Source of the DNA: Tubiluchus corallicola
Lineage: Eukaryota; Priapulida; Priapulimorpha; Priapulimorphida; Tubiluchidae
Reading direction: 5' to 3'
NCBI GenBank assembly: GCA_030141605.1
Contig: JAQGDQ010000100.1
Location: forward strand, 372,001 to 436,000
Length of the DNA stretch: 64,000 nt
Every line of letters begins with the position of its first letter. The stretch's first letter is position 1. Below the pieces are notes generated by a model, which saw only the letters and a program-made list of their open reading frames with translations, was not told the origin of the DNA and did no database searches. Shown here in pieces: positions 37,701 to 49,315 of the stretch. The position numbers and the translations under genes are program-made.

Positions 37701-40700
37701 ATTTAAGACTGCACAGTTATATTGATGGTTAACAGAAGCATTCTTTTGGCCATGAGCTTTTTGATGTTTTACGACACCCTTCAAGAGTTTTTGTGCAAAC
37801 TTGTACGTATATATTAAGAACTTTTATTTCATTAAATGCCACTCAATTGTTTGACATTATTTCTTACCATGTGTTTAAAAAAGGTGTTTGCAAAGCCGAA
37901 ATGTGGCTAAATGACATTTTCTCTTTGCATCACCTGTAAAATTATACTTTTCAAAATACTTTTTGGTGTGATAAATATGGAAATATTGTTTTACTTTAGT
38001 TCGTCAAAACAACTGGCCTCCTATTCCTGATCGATGCCCATGCAATCCATGCTTTTACCAGGATTTCAATGTTGACATCCCATCAGAATTTCAACAGACT
38101 GTTAAAATTATTTACTATCTATGGATGTGTAAGTAATATTTGCAAAAATAATTTTAGTTATGTAGCATGCTCATTTGTGTTATAGGGCTATGATTGATGT
38201 GATGAGGTCGTTCTAAAATTATTGAAAGTGGATGACTGTGCAAGCAGGTAGTGATGGTTGTCTAATCAATTACTGAGTTAAATTCACATACTACGTACTG
38301 CTATGCAAAGCAATATAAACACTTGTTGAATCGTAACTCAGTGATTCAAAATTGCAAAAGTCTTGCCTTCACTGCTATGCAATGTTGACTTTATAACTAA
38401 CAACAGTTTAATAGTAAGAATGTACATTTTTGGCTATAAAATTTCAAATAGTTTTTAATATGCTGATGCAGCATGACATGGATGAATTCTTTACAACCTA
38501 GAGGTTGTTTCTATAGCAATACCTGTGGTTAGCTGACACGTGATTTGGCACCCTACATGTAACAAAGCTAAAACAAACCTAGAATGCTCTCTATAAGTGC
38601 CAGCTGACATTAACTTTTTCAGGAAAATGATTTTAGCTGATTTTACTTGTTTTGTTATTTTCAGTTTATGCTGGTACATTGCTTCTGAATGTGCTTGCTT
38701 CATTGGCATACTGGATCACAGCAGGTAGTGCAACTACGTTTGGGTTGTCAGTTTTGTTTTTCTTTCTGTTTACTCCTTGCTCATTTGTGTGCTGGTATAG
38801 GCCTGTCTACAAAGCATTCAGGTATGTTAACTCGTTCGAAATAACTCGTTGCCAAATTTATGAAAGAAAATGTAAATATAAAATATTTAAAGCTTACAGC
38901 AAAAAGTTTTGAAATGTTTAACGTATTGTTACGCCAAAATTGTTTGCATGCACCAACCATATTTCGTTCATTTGCTTTCCCGATAAGATTGCACACTGAG
39001 AGGGCATTGTCCTAACATGGGCAGCAGACTAAGAATCTCGGTCCCACTGCCGAGTTTGATCATTCAAGCTGAACATTTTGTTGCTTGCCATCATTAATTT
39101 GTGTAGTTCAGTGAGGCTTCAAAATTCCATTAAAACATTATTTTACTTTATTGGTAAAACTAATAAAGTCCTGAAAATCATATAACTGATTATAATTAAA
39201 TGAACAACTTTCATCTTTGGAATCTTGTGGGTAATTTCTTTTGACATGTAAAATAACTGACAAGACAACACAGTTTAAAAATAATTTTTATAGCAGCAGT
39301 ATTTACATATTTTATCCAACTTGTGATCGATCGGTATCGGTGAACAACAAAGTTGATCGGCTAGTGATCAGCTCAGTACCCAAAAATGTTTATCGACCCA
39401 CCACTACATAATTTGGGAAACACGAAGCTTAGGTAGTGAATAGTCAACAAAGTAATGCCGTGGAATTTCTTAACAGCAGTTAGCCTTCTTACTTTACAAT
39501 AATATTGGGGTGGGCAACATGAACATTTGCCGCTTCATGTACTCATAAGTACTTATGGTTAATTCTGCACTAGCATAGGGCAAGGCAATACTAGTATTTT
39601 AGTAATTTAATTAAAAGTTTATTAAAGTATTCCAATTTAAATGACGGATGATAATATAGCATTGTAGTTATAAAACAAATTATGCTGTCAAAGTTTCTTG
39701 CTACCATTTTTTACCATACTACAATGTCCCCTGTATCAACTAGCTGTGTGCAATGTGAATGACTTCCTAGAATTTTAATAACGTTGAATTTTTATGGTTG
39801 ATAAAGGCAAACCAACAAAGATGCTACTCCAAATTAAGGACAGAGTTTATAACCTATAATAACAACAACAACAATAACAATAATAACCTGTATTTAAAGC
39901 AGGATTTAAATTCAACAGACAACGCAAGCCTGCCATGGGGCTTTTATTGCCGACTGTAAATAACAAACTATAGCAACATAACAGAGATTATTATTATCTC
40001 ACTTTTACCTTAAATACCAAATCTGAAAGTTTTAGAGTCAATGTCAAGGTTGAGCAATTGTGTGCTGGAATGATCCTCCAGCAGCTCCTGCTCTGATGAT
40101 TCGTAAATTGTTCTTTCTAGTTAGATATGTGATATTTAATGTACAAATGTCACACTGTGCACACCATGGTTGGTTTATAAACTCTACTTATGCTGTAGTA
40201 CTTGAAATGGTAAATCTTTATGAACTAAACACTGATACTCCATTGAACCATCAAGTCCAGTCCTTTTGGTGGCTGTTACCAAATAGTATGTTGCCATTAA
40301 AAGTAAGCTTTTGTCACTATGTTGGTATTGCATAATGTACCAGTTCTAAGTTAAACTGTAAGTTGCGACAGTAATGAGGCAGTCCAAATGGTTGGATTTT
40401 TTCTGTGAGTTATCATATTTTCTCTGATATTACCTGATTACTAGCCTGAGTTTCTAATTGTACCAGTTCTATAATTTTGTCTTAAGAATGATCATTTGTT
40501 TTAATTGTATTTGGTTTGTTTTTATTTCAGAACTGACAGCTCTATCAACTTTTTCTTGTTTTTCTTCATATTTTTCATGCAGTTTGTCATTTCTATAGTG
40601 CAAGCTCTCGGCTTTGATGGTTTTGGCACATGGTAAGTTTTACTGGGGATGTGTAAAGTGCTACATTTAGTTGCTTTTAGACATACCTTTAAATGCATGT

Positions 40701-43700
40701 TCAAGATATGAAGGACTACAATATCAGTGCTACTAAAGTCTGAATGGAATTTTTAAAGTAACATTTTCAGTGTTATAACCATCAGTGGCACGTTATATGA
40801 AAAAGGAGCAATTTAGTTTTGATATGATATCGCCTGGCACTTATTTTCCAACTTGACCAAAATGTAAAAAAATCTTTTATAAAACAAGCTGTACACTTTT
40901 TTCTTAAGAAAAGGGTGTTCTACCGGCACTCGAAGTTACTGACTTCGTCACTTATAGACTGTCATTTATGACAGTTACCTATTCATGTGGAGTTTTCAGG
41001 TTAATGTTAGTGTTAATGTTTTATGAATTGAGTTTCTCCGCATCTTTCATTTTTCACTATTTAATATTTAAGTAGCAGTAATGATGATTATGATGTTTTT
41101 CAACTATACTAAAAGATGCAATAGAAAATGGCGTGTATGCTGTGTGTATACCAAGAAGCCTTCTATCTATGTATGCTCATATCTCAGTTTGCCGGACAAA
41201 AGCGGGGACTCGGCTGATGATGAACTTTCCCACGTTCATGGTGCTTAAACAGACTTGTGACTATTTTCAAGAAAGGTAGTCAAATGTCTTGTGATAATTA
41301 TAGAAGAATTTCTGTAATGGACTCAATTGCCTAGGTTTATGATAGGTCCTGTGTAGACGCCTTAATATGTGGTTTTCACCCGACAGGGAACAAGCAGGTG
41401 CTCAGAAAGGTCGAAGTTGCACCGAATGGATCGTTACTCTCAGATTACTGATGGATTATGTCTTATTTCGGAAAGTTAAACTGTTTGTGCTGTTCGTTGA
41501 CTTTTCCAAGGCATATGATCGTGTCTCCAGGCATGGTCTCATAGTCTCGCTTAAAGCTCTTGCATGCGCTATCATTACGCTTTGTGCAATTGCTGCCTTG
41601 TACAGTAATACACAATTAGTATTAGGAGCTGCTATAATAAGTGTAACCTTAGATGTTAAGCAAGGATCCCCTTCCTCCTGTTTTCTGTTCACACTAAGTT
41701 AATAAGCTTTTAAGAAGCCTCAAGGAAAAGTGCAGACCAGATGGTTTTTCTAGGGATGCTTCACTGTTTGTTATTGATGGATGATACTATTATCATATCG
41801 ACAACCAGAGAAGCTTTTAAGAAACCTCAAGGAAAAGTGCAGACCAGATGGTTTTTCTAGGGATGCTTCACTGTTTGTTATTGATGGATGATACTATTAT
41901 CATATCGACAACCAGAGAAGGACTTGTGGAAAAGATAGGCATCCTTGAAGAATTTTGTCGTGAGTCAGGAATGATAATTAACGAATTTAAAAACAAATTT
42001 ATGGTTATTAACGGCAATGAAAGGGATAAAGGGTTATCATCCGATTACAGCCCTCACTGGAAAAACATTGCGAAGAAAAGTTTACCCAAGTTCTTAAATA
42101 TGTGTCATTTGTGAACAAAAACTCACTATTCCCATTCTGGGTTAAGAAAAAAGTGATGGACGCGGTCCTGCTATCATCTATTTTCTACAGCTGTGAATCC
42201 TGGTTGACTGGCAATTTTAAACCGGTAAATGTGATGTACAATTCTGTGATTAAAGCATTGCTTGGCATCAAGAAGACAACCGCTAATGACTTATGTTTAG
42301 TCCAGCTAGGATTACCTTCTGCCAAAGTGTACGTTCAAAATGCTCAATCAAGGTTCTTTAAACGGATAATTGAATCGAGGGCCAACGAGCCCGATGACCC
42401 ATTTTCAATCATGTGGAATTTGTGCTCGGAAGCGAATACACCATGTGTGCAATATGTGAAAGCTATCCTTCGTAAAATGGATATTACCTCTGACGACTTC
42501 GAGAACAGGAAACAACGTATCAGGGATTCCAAAAGAACTAAACTGTGCACCTATCTCTATCTGAATCCCGAACTATCTGTCAGTGCAATGTATAGTGTTA
42601 AAGTAAATGAGCTCCATAGAATTAAAACATCTCGGTTATGCCTCTCCTCACATAACCTAGCTATTGAGACTGGAAGATGGGTAAGGATAAAAAGAGAAGA
42701 CAGGCTATGCTCCTGTCCTGGCTTAAGCATTCAAACAGAAGAGCATGTTATCTGTTTTTGTCTTCATGAAGATAACACTGAACTGAACTTCAATGATCTG
42801 CATGAATTTTTCAATGGAAACCCAATGTTATATTATGAATTTGTAAATAAGCTCTTTAGCAATTTTTGGACAGTAATGATCATGTTATGTGATCAAAAGT
42901 GTTTATCGTGAATTTGTAAATAACCCTTGAGCTGTTTTTGGACAGTAATGATCATGTTATATGATCAAAAGTCCTTTTTTGTAGTAAACTATGGACTGAA
43001 TCAAAATATCATGTTTGACTATCTCTTAATCAGTCAATAAACATATATATAGAATCAGTCACCTAATTGTCTCAAAAACGTCTGATACGGGCCGTTTCTA
43101 TGTAAAAGTATATAAAAGTTGTTTGCAATTGACTCCACATGTAACTCCTCAAATAACTCCACATAATTGATTGTTAACCACTATATATGTTGTTAACACA
43201 TTCTGATTAAACCACTATATATGCTGACATACAAGCTACACATGTGTCGTTACACGCTGCTTTGATGTAAACAAAGTGACGGCCTGCGAACTAGTGGTCA
43301 GCTCGCAAAACAATACTCTGTGTCCATACTATGCAGGACTTTTTAGCGGTCCAGATTTTGTCCAATTCTTCCGATATCCGCATAAAAGCGAGGTCCAGCA
43401 AACCGAGATATGAGCATAACCAAACTTTTGACATAAAATTCAAGTCATTTTAGTGCATATTTAGGAAAAAGTGCTTTTACACCTCACGTGTTTACCAGTT
43501 TGCACTTTGCAAAAACAACAGCTTCTAGATATATATTGGCCTATTTGTCTGCTATCTGATTCTTTCTTACCTATTTGTTAATGCTATAGTGGATTTCTCA
43601 ACGGACTTGGACACTTAACCAACAAAACAGCGCAGGCTTATGCAGTCGGAGGCATAATGTGCTTCATGGGACTGCTGTTTGCTGTTTGTGCTGCTCTTGA

Positions 43701-45669
43701 TTTCTTCATGTTATTAAAGGTATTCAATGATCCCACTGATTGTGCTTATTATCTGGGCATGATGCAGAGACAGTTTAGTTTTGTCAGTGTCATAAATTCA
43801 TGGATTATGGATTATTTTGTTTTTTATGCTATTATTTAATTCCATATACATTTTTTCTTAAGTTCTGCATGTTTTTTATAGCGGATGGATCAATTCATTA
43901 AACCATATTACTCACCATATTGGTGCAGGCATTGTGATGCTGATTGTATCTTTGTTCTTCACTGTATTTGCTGCTGGCACTATCCTAATGCTTATGAAGG
44001 TAGATTGTTTTGAGTTCTAGATGTGAACATTAATTTATGTTTCAGTTATCATTCATTACTATAGTGTATAGCTTGTTTTAAATTAAGGTAGATGTGTTTC
44101 CATTTATACAGTTGCAAACTTTTTTAGTGATCAAAAATCTTGTTTTGTTAAAATCACATCACGACTCATTCTATATCAAATTAATGGCATTGCAATTTGG
44201 CATTAAAATATTTCCAATAGTAATTGTCAACTTCAGTTTATAATGCGTTTGCAAGTAAACCACTTTATATATATATATATATATATATATGTATACACTT
44301 TCCCTCAATGAGGCAAATCATTTCCAAGTACCAGCCGAGTAATTTCTTTATATTTTGTGCCCGGTAATAACTGATACTGCCACTGAAGTTAGTGAGCCCG
44401 TAGTGGAGGGGTCCAAAGCCGGGACCCTGCGGTTGGCTGCTCCTTTTCCTCCACCCAACCGAGATGTTGGGTCGCCATGAGGTATGGTGCATCTCCTTTT
44501 AGCAACCACAGCTGGAATGTGGCCATATGGTAGCAGAAACCACCTAAAAAGCAATAACTTGCAAAAATCGATAAAAATCAGTTCACAAATTATGCATCAT
44601 ATCACCTTGAATTATGTGCCAGGTAATGTCTGCTTGATTAATTATCTAGTCACATGGCCAACATTAGCCAGGAACTAATCAGTCTAGCAGGAAGTCCAGA
44701 TTCAAGATTGAAGGCTCGTGTAGCCCAGGTGCTTGATCGTGATTTGTGTATGGCTTTAAATGAAAAAATCTTTGCTAGGGTAGCACATTACAGGCCGAGT
44801 CTACCAGCCTTATGTGGTGGTCTGGATGCATGGGTTCATTATAACAGACATTTCCATTATAACCATAATAGATGAGACAAGCAAAACTAGTCTGTTATAT
44901 ATTCAAAATCAGTTTTAATAAGATCCTTATAAGGAGGGTTTACTATTATTATGAGTTTTAAGTAATTTTTAGAAATTCAAAAAGGCATTTCTGTTCCAAA
45001 AAGGCTCGCTGCTGTTCTGTTCACCTGCTTTTTGTTTTTTTCAGAATAAAAGATAAATTGATGTTTTTAGTAAACTATTTTTAATAAAAAGCAAGTGATG
45101 TTTTCACATTTTAATTACTTTCTGTCAGAAATATAAAGCCTATAATGGTGTATTTTTATAATTCTACAGACTTTAGCTGGGAACCTTGGGCCTACCCAAA
45201 ATTGTTTCTGGTACTGCCCCACCTTTTCCTAATTGTCGTCATCAGTTGTTTGCCTATTCAGTAATGAAGTTTCAGCAAGCTGAATGTTTGAGTCGTATTA
45301 GACCTGCGCAAATCAGAAATGTATTAAAACACACCAACTGCAAAAAATGAAATTGTTTGGTTATTATATCTCACCTTCACAAATTGTCATAATCAATGTT
45401 TACAAATTTACATATTTGATAAACAAAATAGCAAACAAAACAATTTGTGGTTCAGTGCTGAATGCAGTATTGTTTGTTAATGCATCACACATTATGCTTT
45501 GATTTCTTACGTGTTTTTTAACTTTTTTTAGGTTCATCGTATATATCGAAGCACTGGAGCTAGCTGGGCAAAAGCACAACAAGAATTTGCTACAGGAGTT
45601 ATGACGAATGAGGGAGTTCAGCAAGGTATCGGAGCTGCAGCTAAGAATGCATTTACTGGACGATATTAG
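34787..45669 (+). CDS. SCAMP1: Secretory carrier-associated membrane protein (SCAMP), with two alternative penultimate exons
   Basis: Four-pass membrane protein of recycling endosomes and post-Golgi carriers. Exons: 34787-34843, 35082-35171, 37343-37559, 38000-38128, 38665-38821, 40531-40632, then either 43590-43719 or 43882-43999, then 45532-45669. Lengths are 339 or 335 aa (human SCAMP1: 338). N-terminal NPF motifs at residues 7-9, 16-18 and 39-41 would bind EH-domain endocytic proteins. A Pro-rich stretch (about 50-85) and a charged coiled coil (about 90-118) follow, then the Cys-rich [15 protein letters not shown] segment before TM1. The family signature [11 protein letters not shown] (207-217) sits between TM2 and TM3. 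The C-terminus ([18 protein letters not shown]) is typical of SCAMPs. The NPF-bearing N-terminus puts it with SCAMP1-3 rather than SCAMP4/5. Confidence 0.95.
35900..36560. other. SCAMP intron 2 interior, unassigned open frames
   Basis: Overlapping open frames on both strands (plus 36129-36461; minus 36012-36242 and 36265-36546) fall in slightly GC-richer DNA. I recognise no domain in any of them. It could be a decayed mobile element, but no terminal repeats or polymerase motifs are seen. Confidence 0.25.
41367..42911 (+). pseudogene. LINE reverse transcriptase, frameshifted, with LMDD active site
   Basis: Three frames together cover the RT core. 41367-41702 holds [31 protein letters not shown] and VKQGSPSSC. 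41848-42114 holds the catalytic [15 protein letters not shown] (41881-41892). 42102-42911 holds [46 protein letters not shown] and a Cys/His-rich tail ([18 protein letters not shown]). A 107-bp tandem duplication (41704-41917) lies between the first two frames and shifts the reading frame. The usual FADD/YADD box is LMDD in both duplicate copies, a variant I believe is characteristic of one invertebrate LINE family rather than damage. It is not functional as it stands. Confidence 0.8.
41704..41917. repeat. 107-bp tandem duplication inside the LINE pseudogene
   Basis: The segment beginning AAGCTTTTAAGAA at 41704 repeats from 41811 with almost no differences. 107 is not a multiple of three, so it disrupts the reverse-transcriptase frame. 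Near-identity of the copies implies that the duplication is recent. Confidence 0.95.
42837..42972. repeat. 73-bp tandem repeat at the 3' end of the LINE
   Basis: GAATTTGTAAATAA starts at 42837 and again at 42910; both copies continue into TTTTGGACAGTAATGATCAT. The stop codon of the LINE frame lies at the junction, so the second copy is 3' UTR. Confidence 0.9.
43590..43719 (+). CDS. SCAMP1: SCAMP alternative exon 7a (last membrane segment, version a)
   Basis: 130 bp between a TATAG acceptor and a GTATTC donor. It enters in phase 2 (completing a Cys codon) and leaves in phase 0. It encodes [19 protein letters not shown] followed by a hydrophobic run ending FFMLLK. It is the same type of module as the exon at 43882-43999, with shared C-G, N, L, H, T and terminal M-L-x-K positions, but four residues longer. 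Confidence 0.85.
43882..43999 (+). CDS. SCAMP1: SCAMP alternative exon 7b (last membrane segment, version b)
   Basis: 118 bp after a TTTTTTATAG acceptor and before a GTAGAT donor; same entry and exit phases as exon 7a. It encodes [20 protein letters not shown] and a hydrophobic run ending ILMLMK. The CGWI start matches the usual SCAMP sequence at this place, suggesting that 7b is the ancestral form. Including both exons would shift the frame, so use should be mutually exclusive. The intron between them is 162 bp. Confidence 0.88.
44265..44292. repeat. (TA)n microsatellite
   Basis: Short pure TA run in the last SCAMP intron. Confidence 0.9.
44654..44875 (+). CDS. Unrecognised 73-codon open frame in the last SCAMP intron
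   Basis: ATG at 44654 to TGA at 44875. The product has mixed, protein-like composition ([38 protein letters not shown], then a His/Asn-rich end), unlike the low-complexity chance frames elsewhere. I do not recognise a family. It might be a 3'-terminal exon of a nested gene (an ATTAG acceptor-like site lies at about 44669), a retrocopy fragment, or chance. No membrane segment or signal peptide is visible. Confidence 0.25.
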   Translation: MANISQELISLAGSPDSRLKARVAQVLDRDLCMALNEKIFARVAHYRPSLPALCGGLDAWVHYNRHFHYNHNR

Positions 45670-48664
45670 CTACTATAAGCCGAAAACCTTTATTGTTTCA
45701 TATTTAGTGTTATAACTATCATATTTTTCCAATACTCCAATAGTAACTAATAAATGTGCAACTGTATGGGAATATTTCTTGCACTGAGTCTAATTAAACT
45801 TTAGATTGGCATTTGAGTTCACTCATTGTAACTTATTTGGCTGGTTTGATTTCTGCTTCTAAAAATAAGAAGCCTTTTAAAATGGAAATGAAAACACTTG
45901 ACTGAAGCATAAATAATGGAAATTTTCACAGTCCTCAAAAGGTGTGTAGAAATGTATTCTTTTTTTAATATGACTGTAAATGTTTGATGTAAAATTGTGC
46001 TGTGTATATTTCGCATTTGGTATTGGTCTTGCAGAGCAATTTTAGTGAAAATGTTAAAATTTGTATAAATTATTTGAAATATTAATTATATTGTCAAGCC
46101 ATCTTTACACGTACTAGTTTATGAGACCTTCAGCAGCTAAAAAAAGTATTTCTGAGTTAATGTTGATGAATTAGTTTAACTTTTAAAGTGAGTAGCAGAA
46201 AGACCAAGTTTTGATCAAGTATGTTAAAATATGTAGCATTTTAAAGTGTAGAGTCTGAATGCACTATATGTATGTACCTAAATCGATTGGTTATTGTATT
46301 TTGCAAAGATTAAGAAAACGGAAAAAGTGTAGACTAGAAACGAAAGCATGCACTGCAAATGAAAGAAAAACTTATGTAATAAAATGTTTTTTGCAGTCTA
46401 TGTTGGCTGAATTCAACTTTGGTACAGTGGCTTGACTATATAATCAAGTAATTTTCCTTCTTGGTTTAATTTTTGCTTGTAAGTTGCACTCAGTGATTTT
46501 ATCTTTTTCTGGTTATAAGTACTAACATGTAAGTTTTACTAGCATGTCTAGTATTTAAAGTGAAATTAGTTGTCATACGAAGTATTGTAGCACAAGTTTT
46601 TGCAGTGATGTCATGCTGAGTTGATGACATGGTAAAGTGACCTGCTAAAATGTGGTAAACATTTTGGAACATTTCTTATGTGTTCTTATGTACATTTTGG
46701 TCTACAAAAGGACATTTGATAGTGACCTTGGCAGGTGTAAATCGTAGAATACACTAAAAAAGTGCAATTATAATAACTGTTCTGATGTCATTCATAGTCA
46801 AATTTAAAGCAGTAACAATGAACAAAATTTGGACTCCAATACGTATTTCTCATCTACATATTGTTTACACATCACATAGCTCTTTTTCTTACTGCTAAAT
46901 GCTAATTTAGGCATTGATGTCTATACATTTCTTAGCTGCTCTATGAATAAGGAATGAATAACACTATTTATATTATTATTTGATTTCTGTCATGCATCCT
47001 TTTTGCTATTATTATATTGTATTGGTGTGTATAATTGTTGATGCTATGTCAATCTAGATTACTATCATTCTGTACATGTATTACATGTGGTAATAAAAAT
47101 TAGTTATTATCATTATACTATTGCTACTGTCATGATTATGTCTTTTCAGTTTTGGTACTTTTGTATCTTCAGATGAATGCTTCCAGGATTTAAATTTTGA
47201 AATTAGGCTAAAAATTAATTTCTCACAAGGTGAGCCAGTTTTCCTCTGTGCAATTTATAATGTGATGTGGATTAACTATAATTTTTAAGGACAACATTAA
47301 TTAGTACTTGCAAAGTATGACCTATCCAGTTTAGATAGTTGTTGCTTGTGATACATTTGTTATGAAGTTTAGGTTTTCGTGTTTCCAAAAACTTTAGTAA
47401 CTAATATAAATTATATTTAAAATTTAGTTTAAAATTTACAAGTCAAGTTTGTTATAACATTTTTATTGTCAATTATTTATGATATACCATCATAAATGTG
47501 CAATATTTTAAACAATTATTATTATATTACCTGTTGATGCTAAGCACTCTGAAGACCATTACAGCCATGATGAAGTATCCTCCAAATGTGGAATTATATT
47601 TGCCAAATCCCTTTCAGCCTTTTGCATTTGGCTCCTTCATGGCCTTTTTTGTTACTTAAAGAGTTTTGCACAATTCTATAGGGAGTGGGGAGACCTTAAT
47701 CATGACCTACCCAATACAGTTTTCTTTTTTATTTAATTCCTCAATTTTCATTGCACTGTGATATACACGCAGTAAAAAATCATTCACACAGATGGTAATT
47801 TGTATGCTGGAATCCAACACTCACTGGTATAGCTTAGATGCTCGAATTGGAATATTGTGGCAGGATTGGAATCTATGTCATACTCAAGGAAAATTCTGTG
47901 AGATGAGATGTTGAATCTGGAGATGTCTTTGAGATTCAAACACATTCTCTAAGGTTCAATAGTATGGCAGGTTACCAGGTGGTCGGTCACTCATCTGTTC
48001 ACTGACCAAGTTTGGTTTGTTAACTTTGATCACTAAGTGTACAAAATAAAAGTACAAAATACTATGAATTATCGTTACAGGCATATACACAATGAATATT
48101 TTCTTACTAATCATGACAGGTGAAGCGAAACAAAAATATCACACCTTTTTAATCCGTTAAAAACACAAAAGTGTTGGTATCTAGACTGTCATTGTTTTTT
48201 AATAACTGTAATGCAAAATAGCATTGAATTTGTATAATTATGACAATCTATTACAGTATTTATCAGTTATTTAATTTGTGACTTCAATGTAAATATAATA
48301 ACTATATTTTTTGACAATAGGTTTGTGATTTCATTATCACATGACTACATGTGTTGTTTTTGGAAAGTTGGTAAGCAATGACAGTGATCAGGCCTCGGCG
48401 AATTAAATGGTAAATATAACGGTGTACCGCATTTTGTGGGAACTTGCAATATTTGTGACTGGTGCGCCGTTTAGCGTATGCAGTTTGAACTAAATTCCAA
48501 CTTTCCCAGGCAGTGACCTAGTAATTACTGGAAGTAACAGTCTTCGAAATAATTCGTATAGTTTGAGTCTTAAGTTTGCAGAAATAAGACTTTATTGGCC
48601 TAGTGGTATCTCCTTATTTAAATCAGCATTTTGTGCGCGGCCATTTGGATTCGGTTTGTGTAGC
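45670..48664. other. SCAMP 3' UTR and SCAMP-PAOX intergenic region
   Basis: The SCAMP 3' UTR starts here. The rest is AT-rich with no supported gene. Further AATAAA-type signals occur at about 46378 and 47091, so longer 3' UTRs are possible. The PAOX promoter must lie at the right-hand end; no TATA box is convincingly placed. Confidence 0.5.
45749..45754 (+). terminator. Candidate SCAMP poly(A) signal AATAAA
   Basis: AATAAA about 80 bp after the SCAMP stop codon, followed by a TG-rich stretch. Other signals occur further downstream. Confidence 0.55.
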
Positions 48665-49247
48665 ATGGCGAATTGTGGTGATTCGTTACACAAACAAAGT
48701 GAAACTGTGAAATCTTCAGCGAAAATTGAAGAGGGCACCACCCCCAGTGTTGTGATTGTGGGGGCAGGGCTTTCGGGTTTAGCTGCTGGTGAAGTACTGA
48801 AAGCGCATCATTTGAACAATTTTAAGATGCTTGAAGCTACAGACAGAGTTGGAGGTCGCATTTGGTCATCGAGTTTAGGTGATACTTTGAGTGAAGTTTG
48901 CACTTTATTATCTTTAATTTTGTCAGTTATGCAGTGAATTGGGAATTTCTGATTTACGTTATTTTTCCCCTTCAGACTTTTTCCACAGGCAGAACAACAC
49001 AGCCTCAAGGAAAATGAAAGCAAACAGCTAACTCCTAATTATTGAATCAGCTACCCTTAAAAAGTCTGTTCACATATGTAGGGTGCAAACCAAAACATGC
49101 ATGGTGGGAAAGTTGAGAGGATTACTCACCGTGCTAACTGTGTTATTTCAAAAAATCTTACTGTGGGTATATAAAGGACATTAAGATGGTACATATTATC
49201 CATTCCATTTTTGTCAATGGTTAAACTTATAATGAGAAGTAGGTGTC

Positions 49248-49315
<68 letters not shown>

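Larger units (their letters stand above)
41281..42972 (+). mobile_element. Degraded LINE fragment in a SCAMP intron
   Basis: Plus-strand reverse-transcriptase remnants begin near 41281, with an [12 protein letters not shown]-like segment interrupted by stops. They continue through recognisable core motifs and a Cys-rich C-terminus, ending shortly after 42911. The copy is truncated 5', and no poly(A) tail is evident. It is inserted within the TA-flanked transposon that occupies the same intron. Confidence 0.8.
41174..43416. mobile_element. DNA transposon with TA target sites, invaded by a LINE
   Basis: The left end TGCTCATATCTCAGTTTGCC (41174) and right end (to 43416) form inverted repeats of about 24 bp with three mismatches. 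Each is flanked by TA (41172-41173; 43417-43418), as for Tc1/mariner/pogo-type insertions. It lies in the SCAMP intron between 40632 and 43590. No transposase frame is recognised. Most of the interior is LINE-derived. Confidence 0.65.

Noticed and set aside
38998-39065. tRNA-Leu-like segment with a B-box-like GAGTTTGATCATTC in a SCAMP intron
   Set aside because: B-box is poor and the acceptor stem does not pair; a functional tRNA is not supported.
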